Source: CAIWHR01 sp963773195 (GTDB taxonomy: Bacteria > Pseudomonadota > Gammaproteobacteria > Burkholderiales > Casimicrobiaceae). From it: 64,000 bases of DNA. Location: NCBI GenBank assembly GCA_963773195.1, contig CAVZAE010000012.1:124001-188000 (forward strand), in the 5' to 3' direction. Every line of letters starts with the position of its first letter. The stretch's first letter is position 1. Positions 18,057-28,529 of this stretch are shown here, piece by piece. Position numbers and translations under genes: made by a program. Below the pieces are notes generated by a model that saw only the letters and a list, made by a program, of their open reading frames with translations, did no database searches and was not told the origin of the DNA.

Positions 18057-18596
18057 TTAGATCGGCGTCAGCGAGCCAATCGTGCCGAAAGTCTGAACGC
18101 CGCCCCCGTTGTTGTCATGCACGGTGTTGTCGCCACGCGATTGGAGCGTCCGGGAAATATTGTACATGCCCTCGCTCTTGTTCCGGACAATCACGCTCGT
18201 CGCCACGACAAGCTTTGCGGAGCTTCCGCCAACAGTAACGCCCTGGGCGTTTCCGCTGAGAGTGCTATTGGCGACCGAGACAAGCGCGGTGCCAAAGCCG
18301 ACGCTGCTGTCCGCCAGCACAGCACCGCTCGCAGCCCCCGTAATGGTGACGCGCGTCAGATAGGCCTCGGCCGTCCCGCTGTGACCCCCTCCACCCGCCA
18401 CGACGCCGTAGCCGCAGTTGTGGACCGTCACCTCATCGGCGACGAGCGTGGTCATCTCGCCTGGCGCGGCTTGTCGTACCAAGATACCGGGAACGAACAC
18501 GGAATCACGGACGGCGCTACTCGCTCGGACGGCTTCCGGCAGGCTTGGCAGCCCCCCGTGGCACAACCGTGGCATAAATCCATAGCTGCCATCCAT
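18057..18596 (-). CDS. Right-handed beta-helix domain fragment
   Basis: A 179-residue frame with the repeating pattern of parallel beta-helix proteins: VADEVTVHNCGYGVVAGGGG, AYLTRVTITGAASGAVLADS, LVSVANSTLSGNAQGVTVGG, LVVATSVIVRNKSEGMYNI, then DNTVHDNNGGGVQTFGTIG. Such domains occur in secreted pectate-lyase-like proteins with right-handed parallel helices (NosD/Pel types). There is no signal peptide, and the first 45 residues do not fit the helix, so this is probably the C-terminal remnant of a longer secreted protein whose front end has been lost or frameshifted. The call is for the fold only; no catalytic residues were identified. Confidence 0.55.
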   Translation of the reverse strand: MDGSYGFMPRLCHGGLPSLPEAVRASSAVRDSVFVPGILVRQAAPGEMTTLVADEVTVHNCGYGVVAGGGGHSGTAEAYLTRVTITGAASGAVLADSSVGFGTALVSVANSTLSGNAQGVTVGGSSAKLVVATSVIVRNKSEGMYNISRTLQSRGDNTVHDNNGGGVQTFGTIGSLTPI

Positions 18597-18711
18597 GAAA
18601 ATTTGCGCGATGCGTTACCGAATGGAACGCTTGGGCATCAAGTAGCACACCTCGGTTTTCCCCTGTCCGACTAATCCCTCGGGACGCGCAGGCGAATGCC
18701 GTGTGCCGTCG

Positions 18712-19533
18712 CTACGGCATTACTCTGAGATTTGTTGGAGGCGGAAGGCTCGGCGTGCTGGCGGCCGTCTTGACCGCCATGATGGTTCCATACCAGTCAT
18801 CAGCGCCGGTCCAGGTCGTCGTGCAGATTTTCACTCCGCCGGTCGCGCTCGTCATCGCGGCCAGGATGTTGCCCGCGTAAAACTGATTGACCGTCGCGAA
18901 TGGCGCCTGCACGGTCATCGTCAAGTCATTGGTATTGTCCAGCGCGCAGACGAAGAGATCCTTCGTGAAGCTCGCGCCGGGGTTTGTCGAGACTGATGCC
19001 GTCGTGCTCTTGCCCGTGCTCGCCGCTCCGCCGTCAGTGTCGAATGCGCCCGCGCCGCTCGTCGAGGTGAGTCCGGTCCATTCGCTCACCCAGCCGGTCA
19101 TGTAGTTACAGGCGCCGGCCGGGCTGCAGGTCAAGCGGAAATTGTTGACGCCCGCCGGGATGCTCGGGCAGAACCACATATATTGCTGGAGGTGCTGCGC
19201 GCCGGTCTCGACGAGTGTGAACGGCGAGCCGGGGGACTTGGTGAAGCACGGCTCCGGGCTGTTGACGTTCGTCGACAGCGTCATCGTCGCCGTGCCGGTC
19301 GTCAGACAATTGGAATCCCAGCACTGATAGGCGCTCACGATGACGCCGTGACCGGCCGTGACGGTCATCGTGAGGTCTTTGGTCGTCTGATTCGTGCCGC
19401 CGCCGCCGTAGCCTGCGGCCTGGACGCACGTCACCCCGTTGCCGTAGCTCGTGTTGGCGCACTGAGCATTGACGACAGCCGCAAAAACAATAGCCGCGAG
19501 TGCCAGCGCGACCCGCGGCGTGAGCATCCGCAT
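18712..19533 (-). CDS. Secreted protein of unknown function
   Basis: The start at 19533 lies 18 bases after the stop of the upstream gene in its reconstructed frame; a longer frame from 19608 overlaps that gene and is rejected. The product has 273 residues with a clear signal peptide (LALAAIVFAAVVNAQ). The mature part is rich in Thr, Ser, Gly and Ala with six or more cysteines. Sequences such as YGNGVTCVQAAGYGGGGTNQ, SYQC/AYQCWDSNC and WVSEWTGLTSTSGAGAFDTD suggest an extracellular beta-sandwich, as in phage-tail-like or adhesin modules. It ends PPPTNLRVMP, which looks like the start of a fibronectin-type linker that has been cut short. No function is assigned. Confidence 0.65.
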   Translation of the reverse strand: MRMLTPRVALALAAIVFAAVVNAQCANTSYGNGVTCVQAAGYGGGGTNQTTKDLTMTVTAGHGVIVSAYQCWDSNCLTTGTATMTLSTNVNSPEPCFTKSPGSPFTLVETGAQHLQQYMWFCPSIPAGVNNFRLTCSPAGACNYMTGWVSEWTGLTSTSGAGAFDTDGGAASTGKSTTASVSTNPGASFTKDLFVCALDNTNDLTMTVQAPFATVNQFYAGNILAAMTSATGGVKICTTTWTGADDWYGTIMAVKTAASTPSLPPPTNLRVMP

Positions 19534-19550
19534 GGGGCTACCCGTCAAAA

Positions 19551-20210
19551 TCAATCGTAAAAGAACTGGATCGTTGAGGCGACGTCGGTATCGCGGAGTT
19601 CGTGCCATTGCGCGTGCGTGGCGCTAGTGCGCAGGTCGGCGGCAACCTTTGCACGCTTAGCCTCCTGCCCCGTTATTGTCGGAGCTTGCACGAGGAAGCT
19701 CTTCAAGCAATTTCATTACGGACTCCAAGTCCTTCCCTCGATCCTGCGCGGCGGTGATCCTCCGAAACACGCGACGCGCCGAACGTCCTCGAACACGACA
19801 CCGGCCAACACGGCGGCGGGGTCCTTGCGGCCATCATTCAAATACGCCTGGGCATGTTCGAGCAGGTTGTCGAACGTGTCCGCGCTCGCCTGATCGCCGG
19901 GAGATCCTAGGTAGCCTGCCGCGGCGTCCGCCTCGAGGCGCTTGAGCAGCGCGACTACTTGGCCGACCGTCTGATGGACGGTGTAGCCATGAGCGGCTAT
20001 GGCCCGCGTGTCGATATTCTTTCGATAAGCATTTTGCGGATCGATGACGTGGACACTCGCAACTTGTGCCGCGGCTGTAAGCCAGCCGACACATTCGGCT
20101 CGGTGCGCCGGGTCCGTCGCCTGGCCGTGTTGGTTACCGCGGCGAGCTAGAGCGTCGCCGTCTGCAACCAGCCGGTGAATATGTTCGATGTCTTTTGGCG
20201 AAAGCGCCAT
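19551..20210 (-). pseudogene. Conserved hypothetical protein, two frameshifts
   Basis: The first frame runs MALSPKDIEHIHRLVADGDA through GVVFEDVRR, then goes off-family. One missing base near 19765-19772 moves it to VFRRITAAQDRGKDLESVMK. One extra base near 19680-19705 moves it again to TITGQEAKRAKVAADLRTSA, ending THAQWHELRDTDVASTIQFF and a stop at 19551. Joined, the three parts make about 220 residues, a length and order I remember for a soluble helical protein family of unknown role (FEDxxRR and AKRAxVAAxxRTxATHAQW are its landmarks). The net length is a multiple of three, so the two shifts compensate. The last helices are strongly conserved-looking, which argues for recent damage or sequence error. 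Confidence 0.6.
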
Positions 20211-20284
20211 CGCCGATTATGGGGTCAGTTACGGGCAGACCGAGGAGGTCGACCGCCTCAGTGTGTGTAACCGCATGATTTTAT

Positions 20285-20360
20285 TGGCGTCCCCAAGGGG
20301 ATTCGAACCCCTGTACTCACCGTGAAAGGGTGATGTCCTGGGCCTCTAGACGATGGGGAC
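20285..20360 (-). tRNA. tRNA-Glu (anticodon TTC)
   Basis: The minus strand reads GTCCCCATCGTCTAGAGGCC at the 5' end, with anticodon loop CTTTCAC (TTC), T-loop GGTTCGAATCC, closing GGGGAC and an encoded CCA. Seventy-six bases. It lies 52 bases after tRNA-Ala on the same strand. Confidence 0.97.
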
Positions 20361-20412
20361 CCGGGCCGAACAATGCAGCGGCAGCGCGGTCACTCCGGCT
20401 GCGGATGGATCG

Positions 20413-20488
<76 letters not shown>

Positions 20489-20597
20489 ACGGCGGATCGA
20501 AAATTATACCGGCCCGGGCTTGCACTGGCAAACCGCGCACGGATGCGCTGGCCAATTCGGCTATCATCGCGCGCCCGGCTCGCGCCGCTGCTTCCCC

Positions 20598-21404
20598 GTG
20601 CCGCTGCCCTCTTCTCGAAGGTTCGACCCGCCCGATCTCACCGGTCGCGCCATTCTGGTCACCGGCGCGTCGGGCGGCCTCGGCCGCCCGCTCGCTCTTG
20701 CGTGCGCCACGCGTGGGGCGACTGTCGTGCTGCACGGCCGCGTCGTGCGCAAGCTCGAAGCCCTCTACGATGAGATCGTCGCTGCGGGGCATCCGCAGCC
20801 GACAATCCTTCCACTCGATCTCGCGAAGGCAGGGCGCAACGATTACGACAATGTCGCCGGCGCACTGCGCGCGCAACTGGGTCGACTCGACGGCCTCGTG
20901 CACACCGCCGCGTTTCTGGGCTCGCTCGGTCCCATCGAACATCAAACCCCGGAAGCGTGGCGCACCGCCTTCGACGTCAACGTGACCGCGGCCGTCGCGC
21001 TCACCCGCGCCGCACTGCCCTTGCTCACTGCCGCACCGAAGGCGTCCGTCGTCTTCACGCTCGACACCCGCGGCGTAGCCCCGCGCGCCTTCTGGGGTGC
21101 GTACGCGGCATCGAAGGCGGCGCTCGGGGCGCTTGCCGCGACACTGGCCGACGAATGGGAGGCGCGGCCGAACCTGCGCGTCAATGCCGTCGTGCCCGGT
21201 CCCATCCACTCGCCGCTGCGCGCGCAGACCCATCCTGGCGAAGACAAATCTGTGCTGCCTCCGCCCGACGCGCTGGTGCCCCTCTATCTGTATCTGCTTG
21301 CCGCGCAACCGAAAGCCGAGAGCGGTGTCATCGTAGACGCCCGCGCGTGGCTTGATGGTCAGCCGGCATCGCGCTCACTCGCGCCCTTGTCGTCGCCGGG
21401 CTGA
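20598..21404 (+). CDS. Short-chain dehydrogenase/reductase (YciK-like)
   Basis: A Rossmann-fold oxidoreductase of 268 residues from the GTG at 20598; the ATG at 20520 runs through the tRNA-Ala promoter side and gives a non-family extension. Cofactor motif TGASGGLG, then LHGRVVRKLEALYDEI, LDGLVHTAAFLG and the active-site Tyr/Lys in WGAYAASKAALGAL. The serine normally before the tyrosine sits in VVFTLDTRG as Thr/Asp, which differs from the usual S-Y-K triad. NAVVPGPIHSPLR is typical of the YciK branch. Substrate unknown. The 3' end overlaps the convergent YgfX-like gene by 46 bases. Confidence 0.85.
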   Translation: MPLPSSRRFDPPDLTGRAILVTGASGGLGRPLALACATRGATVVLHGRVVRKLEALYDEIVAAGHPQPTILPLDLAKAGRNDYDNVAGALRAQLGRLDGLVHTAAFLGSLGPIEHQTPEAWRTAFDVNVTAAVALTRAALPLLTAAPKASVVFTLDTRGVAPRAFWGAYAASKAALGALAATLADEWEARPNLRVNAVVPGPIHSPLRAQTHPGEDKSVLPPPDALVPLYLYLLAAQPKAESGVIVDARAWLDGQPASRSLAPLSSPG

Positions 21405-21829
21405 CCGTAGCGCAGCAGCACGCGCAGTCGCCGGAAGGCGTCCGCGGCGAGCGAATCCGGGAGGATCACGATCGCGCGTACGGGCATGTACCAGGGCGCA
21501 CCGTCCGGACGCCAGACGATCGTGGTCAATTGCGCGCCGACATACGAATCATCGAGGATATGCCCACTGCACGATCGGCCATCGCGCGTGATTGCCGTAA
21601 GCCGGCGATCGCCACCTATCTGGAGCACTTTGGGGACGGCACGTCCGACACACAATCGAAGAGCGCGAAGCGCAACGCCGGCGATCGCGAGCAGCGTCGC
21701 CGCCACCCACCATGGATCGAGCGGGAGGACCAGCATGAGCGCCGCCATCGCGGCCGAACCACCGGTGATCGCGGCGCCGGCGATCCGGGACCGGCGAAGC
21801 TCCACATGCAGGCATGGCGGCAAATCCAT
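21359..21829 (-). CDS. YgfX-like membrane-associated protein
   Basis: A 156-residue protein with two close membrane helices (AAITGGSAAMAALMLVLP and WWVAATLLAIAGVALRAL) followed by a basic segment and a beta-rich tail: LTAITRDGRSCSGHILDDSY, then TTIVWRPDGAPWYMPVRAIV. The pattern of helical hairpin, then sheet ending RLRVLLRYG, matches YgfX/CptA proteins. In E. coli YgfX is encoded next to SdhE and was described as a toxin acting on cell shape; no SdhE gene is next to this one. It precedes ppsA only by position; the two are on the same strand 69 bases apart with ppsA upstream. Confidence 0.65.
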   Translation of the reverse strand: MDLPPCLHVELRRSRIAGAAITGGSAAMAALMLVLPLDPWWVAATLLAIAGVALRALRLCVGRAVPKVLQIGGDRRLTAITRDGRSCSGHILDDSYVGAQLTTIVWRPDGAPWYMPVRAIVILPDSLAADAFRRLRVLLRYGQPGDDKGASERDAG

Positions 21830-21897
21830 CGCCTGCCATTGCGCGACGCGCGCCGAACTCGGTCAATCCGCCGGATGACCGAACGGATGGGCCAGGT

Positions 21898-24276
<2,379 letters not shown>

Positions 24277-24383
24277 GCGATTCCCCAGGGGCGCGCCGAC
24301 CCTGCTTCGACGCGCAAATCGACTTGCGAAACCCGGAATTCTACCTTGCCAGTCGGGGTGCCCTTTGGGGTGGTGCATCGCTG

Positions 24384-24409
24384 AAACAACAAACCCGCCG
24401 AAGCGGGTT
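24384..24409 (-). terminator. Rho-independent terminator after the XRE regulator gene
   Basis: On the minus strand AACCCGC, loop TTCG, GCGGGTT, then TGTTGTTT. The stable TTCG tetraloop and T-rich tail fit a classical terminator between the XRE gene and ppsA. Confidence 0.8.
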
Positions 24410-24433
24410 CATTGGATGAGGGCAACGGAGGGG

Positions 24434-24877
24434 CTACCCGAAGTGGCCGCCCTTCGGTTCGTCGCCGACGACGACGTCTGCAGGCTCGGGCGCGTCGGCT
24501 TCCGCTGTCTCGGCAACCATCGCATCGTCGAGTACGAGCGGCGCGCCGCCCGCCTTGTTGCGCCCCTTCACCGCCCGCCGCAGCGTGCGATAAAGATCCG
24601 CGTGCGATTCCTTGAGATAGCTGATGATCTCGAAGTCGACCCGCTTGACTTGCGAGAGGTCGATCTGCTCCACGTGCACGAGGCGCAGCAGCTCGCGCAC
24701 TGGCTTCGGCATCTCGCGGCCGCTCTCGTAACGCGAGCCTCCGCTTTGCGTCACGCCGATCTGGGTCCAGAACTGCTCCTGGTTGAGCCCGAGCCGGCGC
24801 CGGATTTCGCGAGGATTGAGGACGCGGTCGAAGAGTTTCACTGAGACATCCGCCTTTGGTTGAGATAGTCCCTGCAA
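24434..24877 (-). CDS. XRE-family helix-turn-helix regulator
   Basis: A 147-residue protein with one Cro/C1-type helix-turn-helix: NPREIRRRLGLNQEQFWTQI, then GVTQSGGSRYESGREMPKPV. A conserved helical region (LSQVKRVDFEIISYLKESHA) follows, and the tail is acidic and Ala/Pro-rich. No effector domain is seen, so it may respond through oligomerisation or a partner. It is on the same strand as ppsA with a terminator between, and divergent from the PHP gene across a 229-base gap that probably holds both promoters. I recall this gene beside ppsA in other betaproteobacteria, which would make it a candidate regulator of PEP synthase; that is inference. Confidence 0.8.
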   Translation of the reverse strand: MQGLSQPKADVSVKLFDRVLNPREIRRRLGLNQEQFWTQIGVTQSGGSRYESGREMPKPVRELLRLVHVEQIDLSQVKRVDFEIISYLKESHADLYRTLRRAVKGRNKAGGAPLVLDDAMVAETAEADAPEPADVVVGDEPKGGHFG

Positions 24878-25106
24878 TGCCGAGGGAAATCCCCGGCTCC
24901 GCTCACGACGCTATACCAATGGCATATTTTTCACCAGAATGGCCCCCTAATGCAAGCGCCACTTATCCGGCGGTCGGGCCCGTCTCTCCGGCAATCGGAT
25001 CGCCGGGCTGCCGAGACCGTCGCGAATATGTCAGCTTTGACAACAGGATAGCGCCGTCGGTTTGCTAGAATCAATGGGTTAAAGCAGAAATCTCAAGCTA
25101 GGCCCG

Positions 25107-25937
25107 ATGCGCCACTACGATCTGCACTGCCATTCCACGCGCTCGGACGGGCTTCTCCCGCCCGCCGCGCTGGTCGAGCGCGCCGCCGCCCGCGGCGTCG
25201 ACGTCCTGGCACTCACTGACCACGACGAGGTGTCGGGGCTTCCAGAAGCACGCGACGCGGCGAGTCTCGCGGGCATCGAATTCGTGTGCGGATCTGAACT
25301 CTCCGTTAGCTGGGAGGACCAGACGATTCACGTCATCGGCCTCCGGATCGATCCGGACAACGCGGCGCTGACCGCGGGACTGACGGCAATCCGCGAGGGG
25401 CGCGCCACGCGCGCGCGCCGGATGGGCACCGCGCTCGCGACCGCAGGCATCTCCGGCGCCTACGAAGGCGCCCTGAAATACGTGACGAGCGAGCGGCTCG
25501 TGTCGCGCACGCACTTCGCGCGCTGGCTCGTCGAAGCCGGCCACGCACGGGATGTAAAGGACGTCTTCAAGCGTTACTTGGTCGCCGGCAAGCCCGGATA
25601 CGTCGCGCACGCCTGGGCGACGCTGGGCCAGGCGATCGATTGGATCCACGTTGCGGGCGGACAAGCTGTCGTCGCGCACCCCGGGCGTTACCGCCTGAGC
25701 GCGAGCGACATGCGGCGGCTCCTCGCGGAATTTCGCGATACCGGTGGCGACGCGATCGAAGTGCTGACACCAGCGCACACAGCGGCCCAGTACACGGAGT
25801 TCGCGACGCTGTGCCGCGTGTTCGGCGTTCGCGCCTCGTGCGGCTCCGACTTCCACGGTCCCGGCGAAAGCTGGATGGACCTGGGCGACCTGCCACCGCT
25901 GCCCGCCGGCGTCGTCCCCGTATGGCAGGACTGGTAG
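25107..25937 (+). CDS. PHP-domain phosphoesterase / 5'-3' exoribonuclease (RNase AM, YciV-like)
   Basis: A 276-residue PHP-domain protein. The metal-binding motifs are in order: DLHCHSTRSDG (motif I), ALTDHDEVSG (II), GSELSV (III), AVVAHPGRY and ASCGSDFHGPG (IV). The 80-residue insert between motifs III and IV (VTSERLVSRTHFARWLVEAG) is typical of the YciV/TrpH group. E. coli YciV was shown to be RNase AM, a 5'-3' exonuclease acting on RNA ends and on 3',5'-bisphosphate nucleotides. It starts 15 bases before ppsR on the same strand and is probably cotranscribed. The name is family-based; substrate is not proven here. Confidence 0.88.
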   Translation: MRHYDLHCHSTRSDGLLPPAALVERAAARGVDVLALTDHDEVSGLPEARDAASLAGIEFVCGSELSVSWEDQTIHVIGLRIDPDNAALTAGLTAIREGRATRARRMGTALATAGISGAYEGALKYVTSERLVSRTHFARWLVEAGHARDVKDVFKRYLVAGKPGYVAHAWATLGQAIDWIHVAGGQAVVAHPGRYRLSASDMRRLLAEFRDTGGDAIEVLTPAHTAAQYTEFATLCRVFGVRASCGSDFHGPGESWMDLGDLPPLPAGVVPVWQDW

Positions 25938-25955
25938 CGTGCCAGCGGCCCAATG

Positions 25956-26783
25956 ATGGCGAACCGCCGTACCGTCTTCTTCATCTCGGATCGCACCGGC
26001 ATCACGGCCGAGATGTTCGGCAACAGCCTGCTGTCCCAGTTCGAGGAGTTCCAGTTCCACCGACAGACGATTCCGTTCGTCGACACGCCCGAACGGATCG
26101 AAGCGGCGGTACGGCAGGTCAACGAGACCGCGGCTCGCGAAGAGAGGCCGCCGATCGTGTTCAGCTCGATCGTCGATGAGACGATGAGCGCGATCGTCAG
26201 GCGCGACGCCAACGCGCTCACGCTCGACCTCTTCCAGATCTTCATCGCGCCGCTCGAGGCCGAACTCAAGGCGAAGAGCTCGCATGCGGCGGGCCGCACG
26301 CACGGAATCGCCAACAGTCACGAGTACTTCGCGCGGATGGACGCGATCAACTTCACGCAGGCGCATGACGACGGTGCCGACACGCGCGATCTCGCGAAGG
26401 CGCAGGTGATCCTGGTCGGGGTGTCCCGCTGTGGGAAGACACCAACATCGCTCTATCTTGCGCTCCAGTTCGGCATTCGCACGGCGAATTTTCCACTCAC
26501 GCCCGACGACTTCGCCGACCGCAAGCTGCCGCAGTCGGTACTACCGTTTCGCGACCGACTCTACGGGCTCACGATCAATCCGGACCGGCTCCAGAAGATC
26601 CGCGAGCAACGGCGCCCGGGCAGCAAGTACGCGTCGCTCGAGAGCTGCCGCTATGAAGTGCGCGAGTGCGAAGACCTGTTGACGCGCGAAGGGGTGCCGA
26701 TGCTCGATACCACGGCGCGGTCGATCGAGGAGATCGCGACGACGATCGTTCATCGCGCGAAGCTCAGCCGGCACATGTACTGA
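25956..26783 (+). CDS. ppsR: PEP synthase regulatory protein (kinase/pyrophosphorylase)
   Basis: A 275-residue DUF299 protein; a second ATG three bases earlier is equally possible. It adds phosphate from ADP to a threonine of PEP synthase, switching it off, and removes it with inorganic phosphate, making pyrophosphate. The N-terminus is RRTVFFISDRTGITAEMFGN. The P-loop is GVSRCGKTPTSLYLA, and the family motifs ANFPLTPDDF, LPFRDRLYGLTINPDRLQKI and VPMLDTTARSIEEIATTI are all complete. The target ppsA is close by on the opposite strand, so enzyme and regulator are inherited together. Confidence 0.94.
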   Translation: MANRRTVFFISDRTGITAEMFGNSLLSQFEEFQFHRQTIPFVDTPERIEAAVRQVNETAAREERPPIVFSSIVDETMSAIVRRDANALTLDLFQIFIAPLEAELKAKSSHAAGRTHGIANSHEYFARMDAINFTQAHDDGADTRDLAKAQVILVGVSRCGKTPTSLYLALQFGIRTANFPLTPDDFADRKLPQSVLPFRDRLYGLTINPDRLQKIREQRRPGSKYASLESCRYEVRECEDLLTREGVPMLDTTARSIEEIATTIVHRAKLSRHMY

Positions 26784-26802
26784 TTTTCGCGCGTGTCTGC
26801 GA

Positions 26803-27642
26803 TCAGCCTGTTTCAAGGCCGTAGAACCGTGCAGCGTTGCCCCCCATGATCGCCGCGCGATCTCCCTCGGGCAGCGGCGCAAGCAGCGCTTCAGTAGCCG
26901 CGAGCCAGCGCCCGTAACCGCCCGCAAGATTCACAACGGGCCAATCGCTGCCCCAGATGAGGCGATGCGGGCCGAAGCACGCGAGAAGGTGTTCGACCCA
27001 CGGCCGGAGCGTGTCGGCCGACCACTCGGGGCCTGCTTCCGTCGCGAGACCGGACAGTTTGCAATGAACGTTGGGATGCATAGCCACCGCCGAAATCAGA
27101 TCCGCCCAGGGTTCACGTCGGCTCGCGGCGATCGGCGGTTTGGCGGCGTGGTCGACGACCACGGCGAGCTCGGGCAGCCGGTCGAGCATCCGCAGCAGCG
27201 CGGGTAGCTCGCGCGGGGTGACGAGCGCGTCGAAGCGGAGCCCGAGCGCGGGTAAAGCGGACAGCGCCGCGGTGACGTCGGGCCGCAGGATCCAGTCTGA
27301 ATCCGCGATGTCCTGCAGCATCGGTCGTACGCCACGCAACGACCGATTGCGGACGAGATGCTCGAGCGTCGCAATCGCCGCAGGCGCGGCGAGGTCGACC
27401 CAGCCGACGACGCCTTGCACGATGCCCTGGCTCGCCGCCGCGACGGCGAGCAGGAATTCGGTCTCGGCGACGGTCGGCGCCGCCTGGACGAGCACCGTCG
27501 CGTCGATCCTGGCCTGGTCGAGCCAGATCTCGAGATCGGCGAAGGAGAAGTCGCGATGAATCGCAGCCAGCGCCGGCGTGAGCCAGCCGTAGTCGCCGCG
27601 TGAGAGGTGCCAGACGTGGTGATGGGCGTCGATCCGAACCAT
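26803..27642 (-). CDS. Amidohydrolase 2 family lactonase-like protein
   Basis: A 279-residue TIM-barrel amidohydrolase. The N-terminal metal motif is DAHHHVWHL. Later strands carry TVLVQAAPTVAETEFLL, GVVGWVDLAAPAAIATLE, GVRPMLQDI, VVVDHAAKPPI, NVHCKLSGLATEAG and RLIWGSDWPVVNLAGGY with the conserved aspartate. This is the layout of the L-rhamnono- and L-fucono-lactonase / 2-pyrone-4,6-dicarboxylate hydrolase branch. No sugar or aromatic degradation genes are adjacent, so the substrate is unknown. It converges with ppsR and diverges from a secreted-protein gene. Confidence 0.85.
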   Translation of the reverse strand: MVRIDAHHHVWHLSRGDYGWLTPALAAIHRDFSFADLEIWLDQARIDATVLVQAAPTVAETEFLLAVAAASQGIVQGVVGWVDLAAPAAIATLEHLVRNRSLRGVRPMLQDIADSDWILRPDVTAALSALPALGLRFDALVTPRELPALLRMLDRLPELAVVVDHAAKPPIAASRREPWADLISAVAMHPNVHCKLSGLATEAGPEWSADTLRPWVEHLLACFGPHRLIWGSDWPVVNLAGGYGRWLAATEALLAPLPEGDRAAIMGGNAARFYGLETG

Positions 27643-27735
27643 GTAGATGACAGGTTGTCAGACGGAGCTGACATTCGCCGCGTAAGGGGACACGGTATCA
27701 TCGCGGCGCCTCCTCCATCTCAACGAGTGAATTTC

Positions 27736-28527
27736 ATGACCTTGAAGCTGCGCAACGCTCTCGCTTTCGCCCTTGGCATTTTTCTCCTGCAGGCCCTTCC
27801 GGCACGCGCCGACGACTACACGGACATCTGGTGGGCCGCGGGCGGCGTCGAGTCCGGCTGGGGTGTCAACATGGCCCAAAGCCAAGACTTCATCTTCGCG
27901 ACGTTTTTCGTTTATGGGCCCGCGCCCGCGAAGACGCCGATCTGGTATGCGGGCAACTTGACCCGCCAGTCGAACGGCGCGTTTTCGGGCGGCCTCTACC
28001 AGACGACGGGGACGGGCATTGGCGCGCCCTGGGTGCCTGGCGACAACAGCGCCGCGCAGGTAGGCACGGCGACCTTCACCCCGACGTCGACGACCACCGG
28101 CACGCTCACCTACAACGTCGGCAGTACCGTCGTGACCAAGAGCATCGCGCGGCAGACGCTCACGAGCATCGCACTGGGCGGAAGCTACTTCGGCACCGGC
28201 GTGCTCGTCACCTCGAGCTGCGCCAACCCCGCGAACAACGGCCAGCAGATCTTCGACGTCGATCCCGTCGTGTCCCAGAACACCGGCGGGCAACTCCAGA
28301 TGGTGCTGACGTTCGGCTCCGACTCCTGCACGATCGCGGGGAGCTACGTGCAGGAGGGCCTCCTGTTCCGCATTCCGACGGCGAGCTACGTCTGCACGAG
28401 CGGCATCAACACCAGCGCCACCGTCTACGAGGTCAGAGGGACGTCGATCGGCCTCGAAGGGCGCTGGAGCGCGCCCAACGTCGGCGGCTGCCAGGAAGAC
28501 GGCTCATTCGCGGCCGTCTTTCCCTGA
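27736..28527 (+). CDS. Secreted betaproteobacterial protein of unknown function
   Basis: The start at 27736 (MTLKLRNALAFALGIFLLQA) begins a clear signal peptide ending at ARADD; the longer frame from 27607 overlaps the divergent amidohydrolase gene. The mature part opens with DIWWAAGGVESGWGVNMAQS and DFIFATFFVYGPAPAKTPIW. This W-GW-GxNxxxQ-xxIFATxFxY pattern is a recurring module in exported betaproteobacterial proteins. The rest is Thr/Ser/Gly-rich with cysteine pairs (SSCANPANNG, SDSCTIAGSY, ASYVCTSG, VGGCQEDG), likely a beta-sandwich with disulfides. Its 263 residues contain one copy of the module and no catalytic motif. Role unknown. Confidence 0.75.
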   Translation: MTLKLRNALAFALGIFLLQALPARADDYTDIWWAAGGVESGWGVNMAQSQDFIFATFFVYGPAPAKTPIWYAGNLTRQSNGAFSGGLYQTTGTGIGAPWVPGDNSAAQVGTATFTPTSTTTGTLTYNVGSTVVTKSIARQTLTSIALGGSYFGTGVLVTSSCANPANNGQQIFDVDPVVSQNTGGQLQMVLTFGSDSCTIAGSYVQEGLLFRIPTASYVCTSGINTSATVYEVRGTSIGLEGRWSAPNVGGCQEDGSFAAVFP

Positions 28528-28529
28528 CG

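Noticed and set aside
15829..20360. Genomic island inserted at tRNA-Glu
   Set aside because: The tRNA 3' end faces the stretch, but no integrase and no second copy of the tRNA end were found by eye; a GTGTCCCCCGAGGGG-like sequence near 17780 does not match well enough.
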